DNA of 64,000 bases from Pseudoramibacter fermentans (GCA_009493725.1 VOGB01000003.1:411234-475233); one strand, 5' to 3'. Shown: positions 7,202 through 16,144, counted from the stretch's first letter. The notes: a model not told the origin generated them from the letters alone. A program made the numbers and translations.

Positions 7202-9184
7202 TTAAACTTTTTCTTTGATGAAGCCCTTGCGGTAGGCCGCGATGAGCATTTCGAGGTCGTAGATATTGTCTCGGAGGTCCTTGCCGATGTCGGTGTCAGC
7301 GACGGTTTTTCTGCGGCTGTTGGTTTCGACGATTTCCTTGGTCGATTTGATGTCGACGCCGTTGCGGATGGCCGCGTCGACGGATTCGAAAGGCTGATGA
7401 GAGATCAGCGTCATGCCGTAGGAATTGTAGGTCAGGGTGTAGCCGGCGATGCCGGTGGTCTTTTGATAGGCCTTCGCGAAGCCGCCGTCGATGCACAGCA
7501 CCTTGCCGCCGGCGCGGATCGGCGATTCGCCGTTCTTCGTCTTGACCGGGGTGTGGCCGTTGATGATGTGTCCGTCCTTCGGGTCGAGGCCGAATTCAAT
7601 CAAAATCTTGTCGGCGATTTCTTCGCTGTCGGCGATGAGCTTGTAGTAGGGCATCTTTTCTTCGTGGTGGGTCGTCTTGTCGTCGATGAAATAGCGTTCG
7701 AAGGTCGCCATCTTTTTCTTCCCGAAAAGCGGAGACTTCTTGTTGCACCACAGGAACCACAGGAAGTCGTTGCGCGGCGGGTTTTCCCGAGCGTTCGAGA
7801 AATAGGCTTCCCGGGCGAGCTGGTCGAATTTGTCCATCAGCGCCTTGCCCGAGTAGGTATCGCCTTTGTAGACGACGGTGTCAAATTCGCCGTCCTCGGT
7901 CAGCGGGACGATGGCGTGGTAGAGCAGATTGTCGTTGTAGGTCAGGTACAGGCTGCCCTTAGCGTACATGAAGCGGATGTGGCGCTGCAGCTTTTCCGAA
8001 TGGCGGAAGGAGTGGCACAGCAGCGACATCACGTGTTCTTCCTCGTCGGAGAGCTTCGACGGGTTTTCGGGGTCCAGGGTCGGGAAATTCGTGTCGTTGA
8101 GCGGGTATTCCTTTCCCTCGACGGTGACCGTGCCCTTTTCCAGGTTGATGGCGCGCATCAGGCAGCGGTCTTCCATATGGTATTCCGGGTGGCGGTCGAT
8201 GATTTGTTCCTCGACTTTGAACTGGATGATCGAGATGGCCTTGTGCATCTTCGAGATCAAGTCGATGTCGATGCTGGCGTTTTTGTCGGCGATGTTCTTC
8301 GGGTAGAAATCGGTGCAGGGGTCGTCGCCGTAGGTCTTCTGGGCGAAGGTCGCCAGCGGCAGCATGTTGATCCCGTAGCCGTTTTCGAGGACCCGGGTGT
8401 TGGCGTAGCGCATCGCAATACGGACGGCGCAGGCGATGCAGGCGCGGTTGCCGGCCGCGGCGCCCATCCAGAGGATATCGTGGTTGCCCCACTGCAGGTC
8501 CATCGAGTGGTGGTGCATCAGCGTGTCCATCACGTGGTGGGGGGCCGGGCCTCTGTCGAAGATGTCGCCGATGATGTGCAGGTGGTCAGTGGTCAGGCGC
8601 TTGATGACGGTGGAAATTTCTTCGATGAAGTGATCGGCCATCCCGTACTCGACGATGCTGTGGATGATCGCGCGGTAATAATCCCGCTTGTTGTAGCGCT
8701 TTTCGTCTTCCTGGATCAATTCATCCATGATGTACCGGAAATCCTTCGGCAGGCTCTTTCTGACCTTAGAACGGGTGTATTTGCCGGCCGACGCGCGGCA
8801 AACCTTGACTAAGCGGTAGATCGTCAGCTCGTACCAATTGGTCAGGTATTTGCCCTTCTTTTCCTGTTTGATCAGGTCGAGCTTCTGCTGCGGGTAGTAA
8901 ATCAGCGGGATCAGCTCTTCCAAATCCTCGAGGGACACCGTGTTGCCGAGTTCTTCCATGACCTTGCGGCGGATGGCGCCCGAGCCGTTCTGGATGACGT
9001 GGTTGAAGGCGAGGTCCTCTCCGTGGATATCGGTCAGGAAGTGCTCTGTCGCTTTCGGCAGGTTCAAAATCGCGCGCAGGTTGATGACTTCGCTGACCGC
9101 CGAGGTGATCGACGGGAAATCCTTGGAGAGCAGCTCCAGGTATTTCTTGTTTTTTCTCAGCTGAGTTTTCGTAAAGTTTTGCAT
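7202..9184 (-). CDS. fbp: Fructose-1,6-bisphosphatase, class III
   Basis: The 660-residue protein is the large Bacillus-type (class III) enzyme that dephosphorylates fructose 1,6-bisphosphate in gluconeogenesis. Recognisable parts are the opening KYLELLSKDFPSITSAVSEVINL, given here only in part, the metallophosphatase motifs HIIGDIFDRGPAPH and QWGNHDILWMGAAAGN near residue 250, and GHTPVKTKNGESPI near residue 575. The length is normal. The start ATG at 9184 has a GAAAGGAAA site. It is a single gene with its own promoter at 9243-9271. Confidence 0.95.
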   Translation of the reverse strand: MQNFTKTQLRKNKKYLELLSKDFPSITSAVSEVINLRAILNLPKATEHFLTDIHGEDLAFNHVIQNGSGAIRRKVMEELGNTVSLEDLEELIPLIYYPQQKLDLIKQEKKGKYLTNWYELTIYRLVKVCRASAGKYTRSKVRKSLPKDFRYIMDELIQEDEKRYNKRDYYRAIIHSIVEYGMADHFIEEISTVIKRLTTDHLHIIGDIFDRGPAPHHVMDTLMHHHSMDLQWGNHDILWMGAAAGNRACIACAVRIAMRYANTRVLENGYGINMLPLATFAQKTYGDDPCTDFYPKNIADKNASIDIDLISKMHKAISIIQFKVEEQIIDRHPEYHMEDRCLMRAINLEKGTVTVEGKEYPLNDTNFPTLDPENPSKLSDEEEHVMSLLCHSFRHSEKLQRHIRFMYAKGSLYLTYNDNLLYHAIVPLTEDGEFDTVVYKGDTYSGKALMDKFDQLAREAYFSNARENPPRNDFLWFLWCNKKSPLFGKKKMATFERYFIDDKTTHHEEKMPYYKLIADSEEIADKILIEFGLDPKDGHIINGHTPVKTKNGESPIRAGGKVLCIDGGFAKAYQKTTGIAGYTLTYNSYGMTLISHQPFESVDAAIRNGVDIKSTKEIVETNSRRKTVADTDIGKDLRDNIYDLEMLIAAYRKGFIKEKV

Positions 9185-9242
9185 TTCTTTCCTTTCAATC
9201 GAAGCGCATAAAGCGCACTTGATTATGATTTTTGATATATTA

Positions 9243-9271
9243 AGTATACAACATAATGCCGATTAAGTAAA
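9243..9271 (-). promoter_or_regulatory. Promoter of fbp (minus strand)
   Basis: Read on the minus strand, TTTACT (9271-9266) and TATACT (9248-9243) are separated by 17 bp, about 60 bp upstream of the fbp start. Confidence 0.7.
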
Positions 9272-9369
9272 ACAATTATACAATGATTTGGATAGAAAGA
9301 CCTTAAAAACTGCAATGTACGTCATCACAAAAAATTTCAAAAAAAATTCACAAAAAATTAAAAAAAGGC

Positions 9370-9398
9370 TTTACAAAACGCGAATAGACCGCTATAAT
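9370..9398 (+). promoter_or_regulatory. Promoter of tRNA-Val
   Basis: TTTACA at 9370-9375 and TATAAT at 9393-9398 have a 17-bp spacing and end 19 bp before the tRNA. Confidence 0.85.
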
Positions 9399-9417
9399 GA
9401 TCAGGTAGTCGCGAGTT

Positions 9418-9493
9418 GATCCCTTAGCTCAGCTGGAAGAGCGCCACCTTGACGTGGTGGAGGTCACAGGTTCGAGCCCTGTAGGGATCACCA
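9418..9493 (+). tRNA. tRNA-Val (anticodon GAC)
   Basis: The 76-nt sequence folds as a full cloverleaf. The acceptor GATCCCT pairs with AGGGATC, the D arm is GCTC/GAGC, the anticodon arm is CCACC/GGTGG with loop TTGACGT, and the T arm is ACAGG/CCTGT with loop TTCGAGC. The 3' ACCA is encoded. The anticodon is at 9451-9453. It is a lone tRNA with its own promoter and terminator. Confidence 0.97.
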
Positions 9494-9506
9494 TTTGATC
9501 ACAACG

Positions 9507-9536
9507 CTCCGAAACTTTCGTTTCGGAGTTTTTTTA
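9507..9536 (+). terminator. Terminator of tRNA-Val
   Basis: A perfect 9-bp stem CTCCGAAAC/GTTTCGGAG (9507-9515 with 9520-9528) is followed by a run of seven or more Ts. Confidence 0.92.
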
Positions 9537-9567
9537 TTGCCAAAAAATTGAATTTTGCACCGGGCAC

Positions 9568-9592
9568 AAAAAAACGGACCTTTCGGTCCGCT
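9568..9592 (-). terminator. Terminator of uppP (minus strand)
   Basis: The stem CGGACC/GGTCCG (9575-9580 with 9585-9590, loop TTTC) has a run of seven As on its left side, which is a T-run on the minus strand, 15 bp beyond the uppP stop. Confidence 0.85.
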
Positions 9593-9606
9593 GCAAATAT
9601 CAAATG

Positions 9607-10443
9607 TCAAACAAGGAATCCCACGGCGAGCACGATAATCCCGAGGAAGATTCGGTACCAGCCGAAGGCCTTGAAATCGTGGGTTTTGATGTACTGCATC
9701 AGGAATTTGATGGCCAACACCGAGACGACGAAGGAAACGATCATGCCGACGGCGAGGACAGCGCCCTGGTCGCCGGTGAAATGGTGGAAGTGGCGCAGCT
9801 TCAGCAGCGAGCCGCCGAACATCGCCGGGATCGCTAGGAAGAACGTGAATTCCGCGGCTGAGGTGCGGGAGATCCCGATCATCAGCGCCCCGATGATCGT
9901 CGCGCCGGAGCGGGACGTGCCGGGGAAGAGGGCCGCGATTAACTGGAAGATCCCGATGATGATCGCGTCCCTGTAGGTGAAATCGTCAACGCTGTAAACC
10001 CGGGCCTTTTTGGTCGCGTTGTGGTTTTCGACGACGATGAACAGAATCCCGAACAGGATCAGCATCACGGCGATGGACGTCGGGTTGTAGAAATGGGCTT
10101 CGAAGAAATCGTCGAAGGGGCCGCCGATGACCGCCGCCGGAATCGTCGCGACGATGACCTTGAGCCACATCTTCAGGATGTTGTGATCCCAGCCGATTTT
10201 GCCGACCCGGTCCTTGGTGGTGCGGATGCGGCGGATCGGCCACAGCCGCTTCCAGTACAGCAGCACGACCGCCAGAATCGCGCCGAGCTGAATGACGACC
10301 ATGTACATTGAAATAAAGCTCTTCGGTTCGTTCAAATTCATGAAGGATTGAAAGAGATACAGGTGGCCCGTACTGGAAATCGGCAGCCATTCGGTAATCC
10401 CTTCCACAATGCCGAAAATAATCGATTTGATAATGTTGAGCAT
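9607..10443 (-). CDS. uppP: Undecaprenyl-diphosphatase (BacA/UppP)
   Basis: This membrane enzyme recycles undecaprenyl pyrophosphate to the monophosphate carrier used for peptidoglycan and other envelope polymers. The 278-residue protein has about eight membrane segments and both family motifs: GIVEGITEWLPISSTGH near residue 12 and PGTSRSGATI near residue 175. Loss of carrier recycling causes bacitracin sensitivity. A GAGAAAGGAA site precedes the ATG. It is divergent from the next gene and appears monocistronic. Confidence 0.95.
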   Translation of the reverse strand: MLNIIKSIIFGIVEGITEWLPISSTGHLYLFQSFMNLNEPKSFISMYMVVIQLGAILAVVLLYWKRLWPIRRIRTTKDRVGKIGWDHNILKMWLKVIVATIPAAVIGGPFDDFFEAHFYNPTSIAVMLILFGILFIVVENHNATKKARVYSVDDFTYRDAIIIGIFQLIAALFPGTSRSGATIIGALMIGISRTSAAEFTFFLAIPAMFGGSLLKLRHFHHFTGDQGAVLAVGMIVSFVVSVLAIKFLMQYIKTHDFKAFGWYRIFLGIIVLAVGFLV

Positions 10444-10607
10444 ACAAATTCCTTTCTCGCGTTTTGTGAATCATGGCGTGGATAAAATTCAAAGTTTCAC
10501 GCTGGATTGTGTTATGATGAGGATGATTATATCACAGAAATCCGCGCGGAAAAGCGCAGATTGCTATATTTTAGATAAAATTTAGAAAGGGTTTTGGAGA
10601 AAAAGAA

Positions 10608-11579
10608 ATGAAAATGAACCGCAGTACAAAGGCGCATCGGCTGCCGAAGGCGGCCGTCTTCGCGCTGGCCCTCGGGGTCGTCGCGGCGATGGTCGCCGCG
10701 GCGGAAATCCTGGGGATTGAGGACATCATCTTCCCGGAGGCCGCGGCACTGACCATCGGCTTCTGGACCGCGCCGGTCTGTCCGTGGCGCGTCGGCACCA
10801 AGCAGGGGGTGGCCATGATGGTAGCCGCCGGGCTTTTGGGTTACGGGATTTCGGCGTGGCTGCCCGCGCCGCTGATGGTCAAAATCGCGGTGGGCTACGC
10901 CTGCGGCGCGGCGCTGATCGTGGTCAGCCATTCGAGTCTCTACCCGGTGTTTTCCGCCGTGATGCTTCCGGTGATCCTCGGCGTCGACACGCCGGTGTAC
11001 TGTCTTGCGGTCGCCGTCCTCGCGGCGGTCATTCTGCTGCCGGCGGGCGCGATGCACGGCGATGCTGACGCGGTCCAGACCAAACGGGACGACGCCCTTC
11101 CGGTGCGCGCTCAGGTATGCCGCTTTGGGCTGCTCCTCGTCTTTGTGCTGGTGCTGGCGGCCCTCGGCCGGCATCTGAACCGGCTGATGCTCATCGCGCC
11201 GCCGTTAATCGTCGGGGCGGCCGGTGTCGTCGACAACCCGAAGCCGATTCCGCTGATGACCCTCGTCAAAATTCTGATCCTCTGCGCCGCCGCGGCCGTG
11301 TTCGGTTCCGGGTGCCGCCTCGCGCTCACCGAGACGATGGGCTTCGCGGCCGCTGTCTCCGCGGCGGCTGCTTTCGCGCTGCTGCTCCTGCTCGCGTGGC
11401 GGTGGGGCCTGTGGTTTCCGCCGGCCGGCGCCGTGACCCTGCTGGCCTATTTGATGCCGCCCGCGCGGCTGTCCGCCTACGCGCTCTGGATTCTTTTCGG
11501 CGGCGCCGCCCTCGGTGCCTCGGCGGTCGCGGTGCGCCTGCTCACAAAAAAACAGACGGACAAGCCGCTGCGCTTTTGA
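10608..11579 (+). CDS. Unknown polytopic membrane protein
   Basis: The 323-residue product is very rich in Ala, Val and Leu, with about nine or ten predicted membrane segments and few charged loops. The central loop, about residues 150-165, is charged (GDADAVQTKRDD). The repeated pattern of FPEAAALTIGFW near residue 40 and FPPAGAVTLLAYLMP near residue 270 suggests an internal duplication. The second copy loosely recalls HPP-family membrane proteins, but I would not assign it. A TTGGAG site precedes the ATG. Its 3' end overlaps the terminator hairpin of the convergent dehydratase operon. Confidence 0.7.
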   Translation: MKMNRSTKAHRLPKAAVFALALGVVAAMVAAAEILGIEDIIFPEAAALTIGFWTAPVCPWRVGTKQGVAMMVAAGLLGYGISAWLPAPLMVKIAVGYACGAALIVVSHSSLYPVFSAVMLPVILGVDTPVYCLAVAVLAAVILLPAGAMHGDADAVQTKRDDALPVRAQVCRFGLLLVFVLVLAALGRHLNRLMLIAPPLIVGAAGVVDNPKPIPLMTLVKILILCAAAAVFGSGCRLALTETMGFAAAVSAAAAFALLLLLAWRWGLWFPPAGAVTLLAYLMPPARLSAYALWILFGGAALGASAVAVRLLTKKQTDKPLRF

Positions 11580-11592
11580 GCGGGTCCGTCTG
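11545..11592 (-). terminator. Terminator of the dehydratase/activator operon (minus strand)
   Basis: The nested stems CAGACGGAC/GTCCGTCTG (11553-11561 with 11584-11592) and CCGCT/AGCGG (11565-11569 with 11579-11583) are preceded on the plus strand by seven As. It works for minus-strand transcripts. It lies inside the last codons of the opposing membrane-protein gene. Confidence 0.8.
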
Positions 11593-11611
11593 TGAGATAA
11601 ATTTGTAGAAA

Positions 11612-13360
11612 CTATTTGAGCTGCTCGAGGCCTGAGAGCGCCGCGCCGTAGGCGCCGACGATTTCGGGCTCTTCGACGATTTTCAGCTTGAGGCCGAGCT
11701 GGTCCTCGAGCACAGCCACCATGCCCGGGTTCTTGGCGACGCCGCCGGTCATCATCACGTCCTCTTCGATGCCGACTCGGCGCAGCAGCGAGATCGCACG
11801 CCCGGCGATGGCCACGTGAACGCCGTGGGCGATGTCCTCCGGCTCCTTGTTTTCGGCGATCAGCGAGATGACCTCGGATTCGGCGAAGACGGTACACATG
11901 CTGGAGATGCGGATGTCTTCCTTGGATCGTAAGGACAGCTGGCCCAGTTCCTCGAGGGAGACGTCTAAGGTGTGGGCCATCATTTCGAGGAAGCGGCCCG
12001 TCCCCGCCGCGCATTTGTCGTTCATCACGAAATCGACGACGTCACCGGCCTCGTTCAGGCGGATCGCCTTGCTGTCCTGACCGCCGATGTCGAGGATCGT
12101 GCGCACCGCCGGATCGAAGGCGTGGGCGCCCTTGCCGTGGCAGGTGATTTCGGTCAGGTCCGCGTCGGCGAAGGGCAGGTGATCCCGGCCGTAGCCGGTG
12201 GAGACGATCCGCGAGAGGTCCTCCCGCTTGAGCTTCGCCTTGTCGAGCACTTGGTTCATCGCCTTTTCGGCGGACAAAATGGATTTCGCGCCGGTGCGGA
12301 CGATGTCCCAGGCGACGAGCTGGCCGCTGCCGTCGATGACGACGGCGTTGGTCGAGGTCGAGCCGCTGTCGATGCCGAGGACGTAGGGCGCCGCGTGATG
12401 GGCGGCCGGAACGATTTTCACCGCCTCCGGCTGTGTTTCGACTGAGGCCGCCGCCTCGTCAGCCGGCCGGGCTTTATTCGCTGAAATTTCTTCGATAAAG
12501 GCCTCGATCCGGGTCTTAATCTGGCCGCTGGACTGCCGTGTCAAATCGGTTTCGAGATTTAACACCGGCACGTGGAAGGAATCGAGCTTTTTCAAGGCGG
12601 CCGCTTCGTAGTGGTATTGGTCGCAGAATTTGACCGTGTGGTAAATCAGCCCATCGAGCTTGTCCTCGAAGTCGTCGAGCATGTTCAGGCGGTCCTCCGC
12701 GCCGGCCATGCGCATGCACGGGAACTGGGCGAGCAGCTGTTCGCAGTAGTCCTCGAGCCGGCCGATGGCGTTGGGGTCGAAGAGCCGGGCCAGATGGTTG
12801 CAGGTCACGTTAAATAAAATCCGCGCGCTGTGGGCGTGGAGGGTGTCGATCAGGGACTGGCTGCACCGGGCGCCGATCAGGCCGACGTTGACCTTCGCGT
12901 CGGCGGGTTCTTCCCCCTGCAGCTCGGCCGGGTGGGCCTTGAGGTAGGCCTTCAGCGGGCGGATCATTCCGTCGCTGTAAAAGGCGCGGCCGGTGTGTTC
13001 GCTGTAGGCCGAGACCATCGCACTGACGTTTTTCGTGAAGAGCTTCACGGCTTCGGGCGTCACCTTCCGCGGCAGATCGAGCAGGTAGATGAACTTGTCG
13101 GGGTAGGTGGCCTTCAGCGCGTCGTAGAGCCGGCGGCCCGAGTCGCAGCAGGAGGTGACGATCATGCCCTCGACGTCGTCCCGTTTGTTCACCAGGTCGG
13201 CGAACATTTCCAGCACCCCTTTGACGTAGGCGCAGACGTTGGGGTGGAGGATCGCCTCCGCCCGGTTGAACTGGACGACCTCCGGCTCCATCAATTCCAT
13301 GTCCACATCGATGGATTCAAACAATTCGATGGGCGTGTATTTACAGATATAAGCTAACAT
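11612..13360 (-). CDS. Fused HgdB-like subunit and HgdC-like ATP-dependent activator (2-hydroxyacyl-CoA dehydratase family)
   Basis: Residues 1-295 resemble a 2-hydroxyglutaryl-CoA dehydratase D-type subunit (VTSCCDSGRRLYDAL near residue 70, several scattered Cys that could hold an Fe-S cluster). After a 30-residue Ala/Pro linker, residues 327-582 form an ASKHA-fold activator. It has the nucleotide loop LGIDSGSTSTNAVV, the cluster cysteine in DKCAAGTGRFLEMMA, the second in SSMCTVFAESEV, and the closing MTGGVAKNPGM. Activators of this kind use ATP to push one low-potential electron into the dehydratase. The two functions are usually separate proteins. The gene follows another D-type subunit gene by 21 bp. 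The substrate is unknown. YjiL/YjiM-type or double-cubane proteins are alternatives to a true dehydratase. Confidence 0.88.
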   Translation of the reverse strand: MLAYICKYTPIELFESIDVDMELMEPEVVQFNRAEAILHPNVCAYVKGVLEMFADLVNKRDDVEGMIVTSCCDSGRRLYDALKATYPDKFIYLLDLPRKVTPEAVKLFTKNVSAMVSAYSEHTGRAFYSDGMIRPLKAYLKAHPAELQGEEPADAKVNVGLIGARCSQSLIDTLHAHSARILFNVTCNHLARLFDPNAIGRLEDYCEQLLAQFPCMRMAGAEDRLNMLDDFEDKLDGLIYHTVKFCDQYHYEAAALKKLDSFHVPVLNLETDLTRQSSGQIKTRIEAFIEEISANKARPADEAAASVETQPEAVKIVPAAHHAAPYVLGIDSGSTSTNAVVIDGSGQLVAWDIVRTGAKSILSAEKAMNQVLDKAKLKREDLSRIVSTGYGRDHLPFADADLTEITCHGKGAHAFDPAVRTILDIGGQDSKAIRLNEAGDVVDFVMNDKCAAGTGRFLEMMAHTLDVSLEELGQLSLRSKEDIRISSMCTVFAESEVISLIAENKEPEDIAHGVHVAIAGRAISLLRRVGIEEDVMMTGGVAKNPGMVAVLEDQLGLKLKIVEEPEIVGAYGAALSGLEQLK

Positions 13361-13381
13361 GTGGTTCTCTCTTCATTATCA

Positions 13382-14635
13382 TCACAGCATTTCCAGAAAC
13401 GCTTCGAGCCGGGTCTTGATTTGACCCTCTGGGCTGTTGCGCGGGTCGATGCCGTCGCCGTCCAAAATCAGGTAGGGGATATTCGCTTCGGCGAGCGCCT
13501 TTTTCATCAGGTTCGCGGCGCCGGCCATCTGCTTGCAGCCCCAGTGGTTGAAGGAGATGACGCCGTCGGCGCCGGTTTCGCGGATCAGGCGGCGTTCCGC
13601 CTCGATGCGGCGGTCGAGGGGCCCGACGAAGATGTTGTCGATCATCTTTTCAGCCAGGGCCTCCAGGGGCCGTTCGAGATCCAGCGGCTTGTTGTAGTCG
13701 AGGTTCATGTCCGTGGCCTGAATCTGGTATTTTCTGCTCAAATTGAAGGCGTGCTTCAGCGCCGGTTCGTAGAAGGGCAGCACGTGGAGCCAGAAAATCC
13801 GCTTGCCGGAGAACACCGGCCGGGACGCCGCGTCAGCCTCGAGGCGCTTGAAGAAATCGAGGGCCTCGGGGCTCCCGATGATCAGGTGAGACGCGTAGAG
13901 GACGAACATCTGCAGCGTCAGCGTCGACGGGTAGTAGCGCGAGCGCGTCAGCTCGATGAAATGGCGGTAGGCCTCAAAGGACTGGTTTTCCCGGTCGAGG
14001 GTGTCTCGGAGCTTGTCCAGATCGAAGCCCTGGTGGTTCAAATCCTCGAGCTGAGCGATCCAGTCGTTGAGCTGGGTCACGACGTAGGCGACGCTGTCCT
14101 TCGACTTTTCGTTGGGGATGTCGAGGAGGGTCGTCGGGATATGTCTCGAATCGGCGGTGTAGCGGAAGGTCTGGAGGTTCGCGTCGCAGACGATCGACGT
14201 CGTCACCGCGCATTTCGGCATCGGGATTAAGCCCGCGTCCACTGCTCCGATAAAGGCCTTGTGGTACGAGCAGAGGGTCGGCGCGATGCCCTCGGCCTCG
14301 GCCTGGTCGATGCACCAGTCCTCGATCGTGAAGCCCGAGAGAAACGAGCCCATCATCTCGATCGAGAGACAGCTCAAATCGAAATTCTGAAGAATTTCGA
14401 CCGGCGTGAACAGATTGGTCCAGGCGGCGGATTCCGGGTGCTCCAGGGTGTGGAGCATCCCGTCCAGCGCCAGACAGTTCAAATCCCGGTAGGGGAGCGG
14501 GACGTTCTTGTCGCCGAGGTGGCGCTTCGCGAAGCTCTCGAGGCGCAGCCCCAGGCGGATGTAGCGGCCGGCCGCCTTGGGATTGTCCGGCAGTTTATTT
14601 TTGATCCATTGACCGTAGCGGTGTACGATATCCAT
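13382..14635 (-). CDS. HgdB/YjiM-like 2-hydroxyacyl-CoA dehydratase D-component family protein
   Basis: The 417-residue protein has the two-domain layout of the HGD-D family. A cysteine-bearing first half shows LCSYHKAFIGAVDAGLIP, then PKCAVTTSIVCDANLQ. The second half ends HWGCKQMAGAANLMKKAL with the final helix GQIKTRLEAFLEML. The same last motif (GQIKTRIEAF) recurs in the first domain of the fused protein downstream, so the two are paralogous. It is the first gene of the two-gene operon, with AGGAG before its ATG. It may form the catalytic partner of the fused protein. Whether it dehydrates a 2-hydroxyacyl-CoA or is a double-cubane reductase cannot be decided from sequence. Confidence 0.85.
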   Translation of the reverse strand: MDIVHRYGQWIKNKLPDNPKAAGRYIRLGLRLESFAKRHLGDKNVPLPYRDLNCLALDGMLHTLEHPESAAWTNLFTPVEILQNFDLSCLSIEMMGSFLSGFTIEDWCIDQAEAEGIAPTLCSYHKAFIGAVDAGLIPMPKCAVTTSIVCDANLQTFRYTADSRHIPTTLLDIPNEKSKDSVAYVVTQLNDWIAQLEDLNHQGFDLDKLRDTLDRENQSFEAYRHFIELTRSRYYPSTLTLQMFVLYASHLIIGSPEALDFFKRLEADAASRPVFSGKRIFWLHVLPFYEPALKHAFNLSRKYQIQATDMNLDYNKPLDLERPLEALAEKMIDNIFVGPLDRRIEAERRLIRETGADGVISFNHWGCKQMAGAANLMKKALAEANIPYLILDGDGIDPRNSPEGQIKTRLEAFLEML

Positions 14636-14681
14636 AAAAACTCCTATTCGCAGAAATGCTTTATTTCAATTGTATAATCTC

Positions 14682-15569
14682 TCAATATGAACGCAGCCAC
14701 TTCGGCGGCCGGTTGGCCAGAAAGAAGGACGACAGAATCAGCGCGACGCCGATGGCGCCGAGCCAGGTCAGGGTCTCATGGAGAATGACCACGCCGAGTA
14801 CTGTCGCGGTGGCCGGGGTGATGGCGAGGAACAGGCTCGCCCGGTCGGAGGTCGTCCCCGATTGGGCGTAGGGCTGAATCGCGAAGCCGAACACCGAGCA
14901 GACTACTGCTAAGTATAACACATTTCCCCAGACGCTGCCCGGCGCGGCCAGGGTGGGGGATTCGACGAGGCAGGTCGCGACGACCGAGCAGAGGGCCATC
15001 ACGGCCACCTGAATGACGCCGAGGGCGATCGCGTCGTCCCGCTTCGAGAGGGTGTCGGTGACGATGACCGACAGCGCGTAGATCACCGCCGTGCCGAGAC
15101 ACCAAAGGATCCCCGGGCTCAAGACGATGTGACCGGTCTGGCCGATGGTGAAGACGACGCCGACGAAGGCGACCACCGCTGCGCAGACGTTGGCCCGGGT
15201 CGGCTTGTCGTGGAAAAATGCCCAGGTGAGAAAGGGCACGAGCATGATCGCCGAGCTTTCGACGAGGGCGGTGGTTGAGCTCGAGGTTTTGGACAGCGCG
15301 ATGGTTTCGCCGGCCATCACCGCGAAGAAGACGACGCCGAGGACCGCGCCACGGGCGAGGGTGATCAGCTTTAAGCCCCGGAGACGGCGGTTGAAGAGGA
15401 TCACCAGCAGCACCGCTGCGATCGTGAAGCGCACCGCCAGCAGATTGAACACGTCAAAGGCGGTCAGGCAGTGCTTGACCAGCAGGAACGAGGTCGAGCG
15501 GGCGAAGATGACCGCCGCGAGCAGCCCCTCGGCGTGGCGCCTGTTGTGGATGTCAAATCGGGTTTTCAC
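14682..15569 (-). CDS. DMT superfamily (EamA) transporter
   Basis: The 295-residue protein has ten membrane segments in two EamA halves. The first begins EGLLAAVIFARSTSFLLVK and the second begins PGILWCLGTAVIYALSVIV, ending with the usual glutamate motif VILHETLTWLGAIGVALI. It is likely a metabolite exporter of unknown substrate. I place the start at a GTG (15569) whose bases overlap the TGA of mntP, which implies translational coupling. An upstream ATG in the same frame (15704) would run through mntP and give a basic, non-membrane leader, so I reject it. Confidence 0.85.
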   Translation of the reverse strand: MKTRFDIHNRRHAEGLLAAVIFARSTSFLLVKHCLTAFDVFNLLAVRFTIAAVLLVILFNRRLRGLKLITLARGAVLGVVFFAVMAGETIALSKTSSSTTALVESSAIMLVPFLTWAFFHDKPTRANVCAAVVAFVGVVFTIGQTGHIVLSPGILWCLGTAVIYALSVIVTDTLSKRDDAIALGVIQVAVMALCSVVATCLVESPTLAAPGSVWGNVLYLAVVCSVFGFAIQPYAQSGTTSDRASLFLAITPATATVLGVVILHETLTWLGAIGVALILSSFFLANRPPKWLRSY

Positions 15570-16144
15570 AGCGCGATCACCCCGAGGTCGTGGAGCAGAA
15601 CGTAAAGGCCGATCAAAAACAGAATGAAGCCGCCGGCGACTTCCGCCACCCGTCCGAACTTCGCCGAGATGAAATGCCCGATCAAGGTGGCGCCGAAGGA
15701 GCACCCCGCGGAGACCGCCGTGATGGTGATGACAGCCACCGGGACGTTGATTTTAATGAAGGCGAAGCTGACGCCCGCCGCCAGCGCGTCCACCGAGGTG
15801 ACGATCGAGAGCAGGATGATTTCCTGGGGTGTGAAGTGTTCAGAAGAGGCCTTGGCCTGATCGGCCGGATCTTCGTGGAAGGCGTCCCAGATCATTTTGC
15901 CGCCGACGATCGAGAGCAGAATGAAGACCACCCAGTGATCGAAGGACGAGATGAGGTTGAAAAACTGCGAGCCCAGCAGCCAGCCGAGGAAGGACATCAG
16001 CCCTTCGGCGCCGCCGTAGGACAGTGCGATCGTGGCGGCCAGCTTGGCGTTGTATTTCGGCATGGCCAGACCCTCGCAGGCGGAAACGGCGCTGGAGTCC
16101 ATGGCCAATCCGAAGGCCAACAATAAAATACCGATAAAGCCCAT
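15566..16144 (-). CDS. mntP: Putative manganese efflux pump MntP
   Basis: The 192-residue protein has six membrane segments and the MntP hallmarks: LLLAFGLAMDSSAVSACEGLAM at the N-terminus (shown in part) and the repeat copy LSIVTSVDALAAGVSFA. The paired aspartates of the two DSSAVS/DALAAG repeats are the residues known to matter for manganese export. An in-frame ATG at 16174 would add ten residues without a ribosome binding site. GGAG lies 13 bp upstream of 16144, a little long. I see no yybP-ykoY manganese riboswitch in the leader. The DMT gene overlaps its stop. Confidence 0.9.
   Translation of the reverse strand: MGFIGILLLAFGLAMDSSAVSACEGLAMPKYNAKLAATIALSYGGAEGLMSFLGWLLGSQFFNLISSFDHWVVFILLSIVGGKMIWDAFHEDPADQAKASSEHFTPQEIILLSIVTSVDALAAGVSFAFIKINVPVAVITITAVSAGCSFGATLIGHFISAKFGRVAEVAGGFILFLIGLYVLLHDLGVIAL

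Noticed and set aside
7190..8812. A 540-codon open frame on the plus strand
   Set aside because: It is antisense to fbp, has a Val/Asp/Arg-biased shadow composition and no ribosome binding site.
15570..15704. Upstream ATG (15704) as start of the DMT transporter
   Set aside because: It would overlap most of the end of mntP with an Arg-rich leader. The GTG overlapping the mntP stop fits membrane topology and operon structure.
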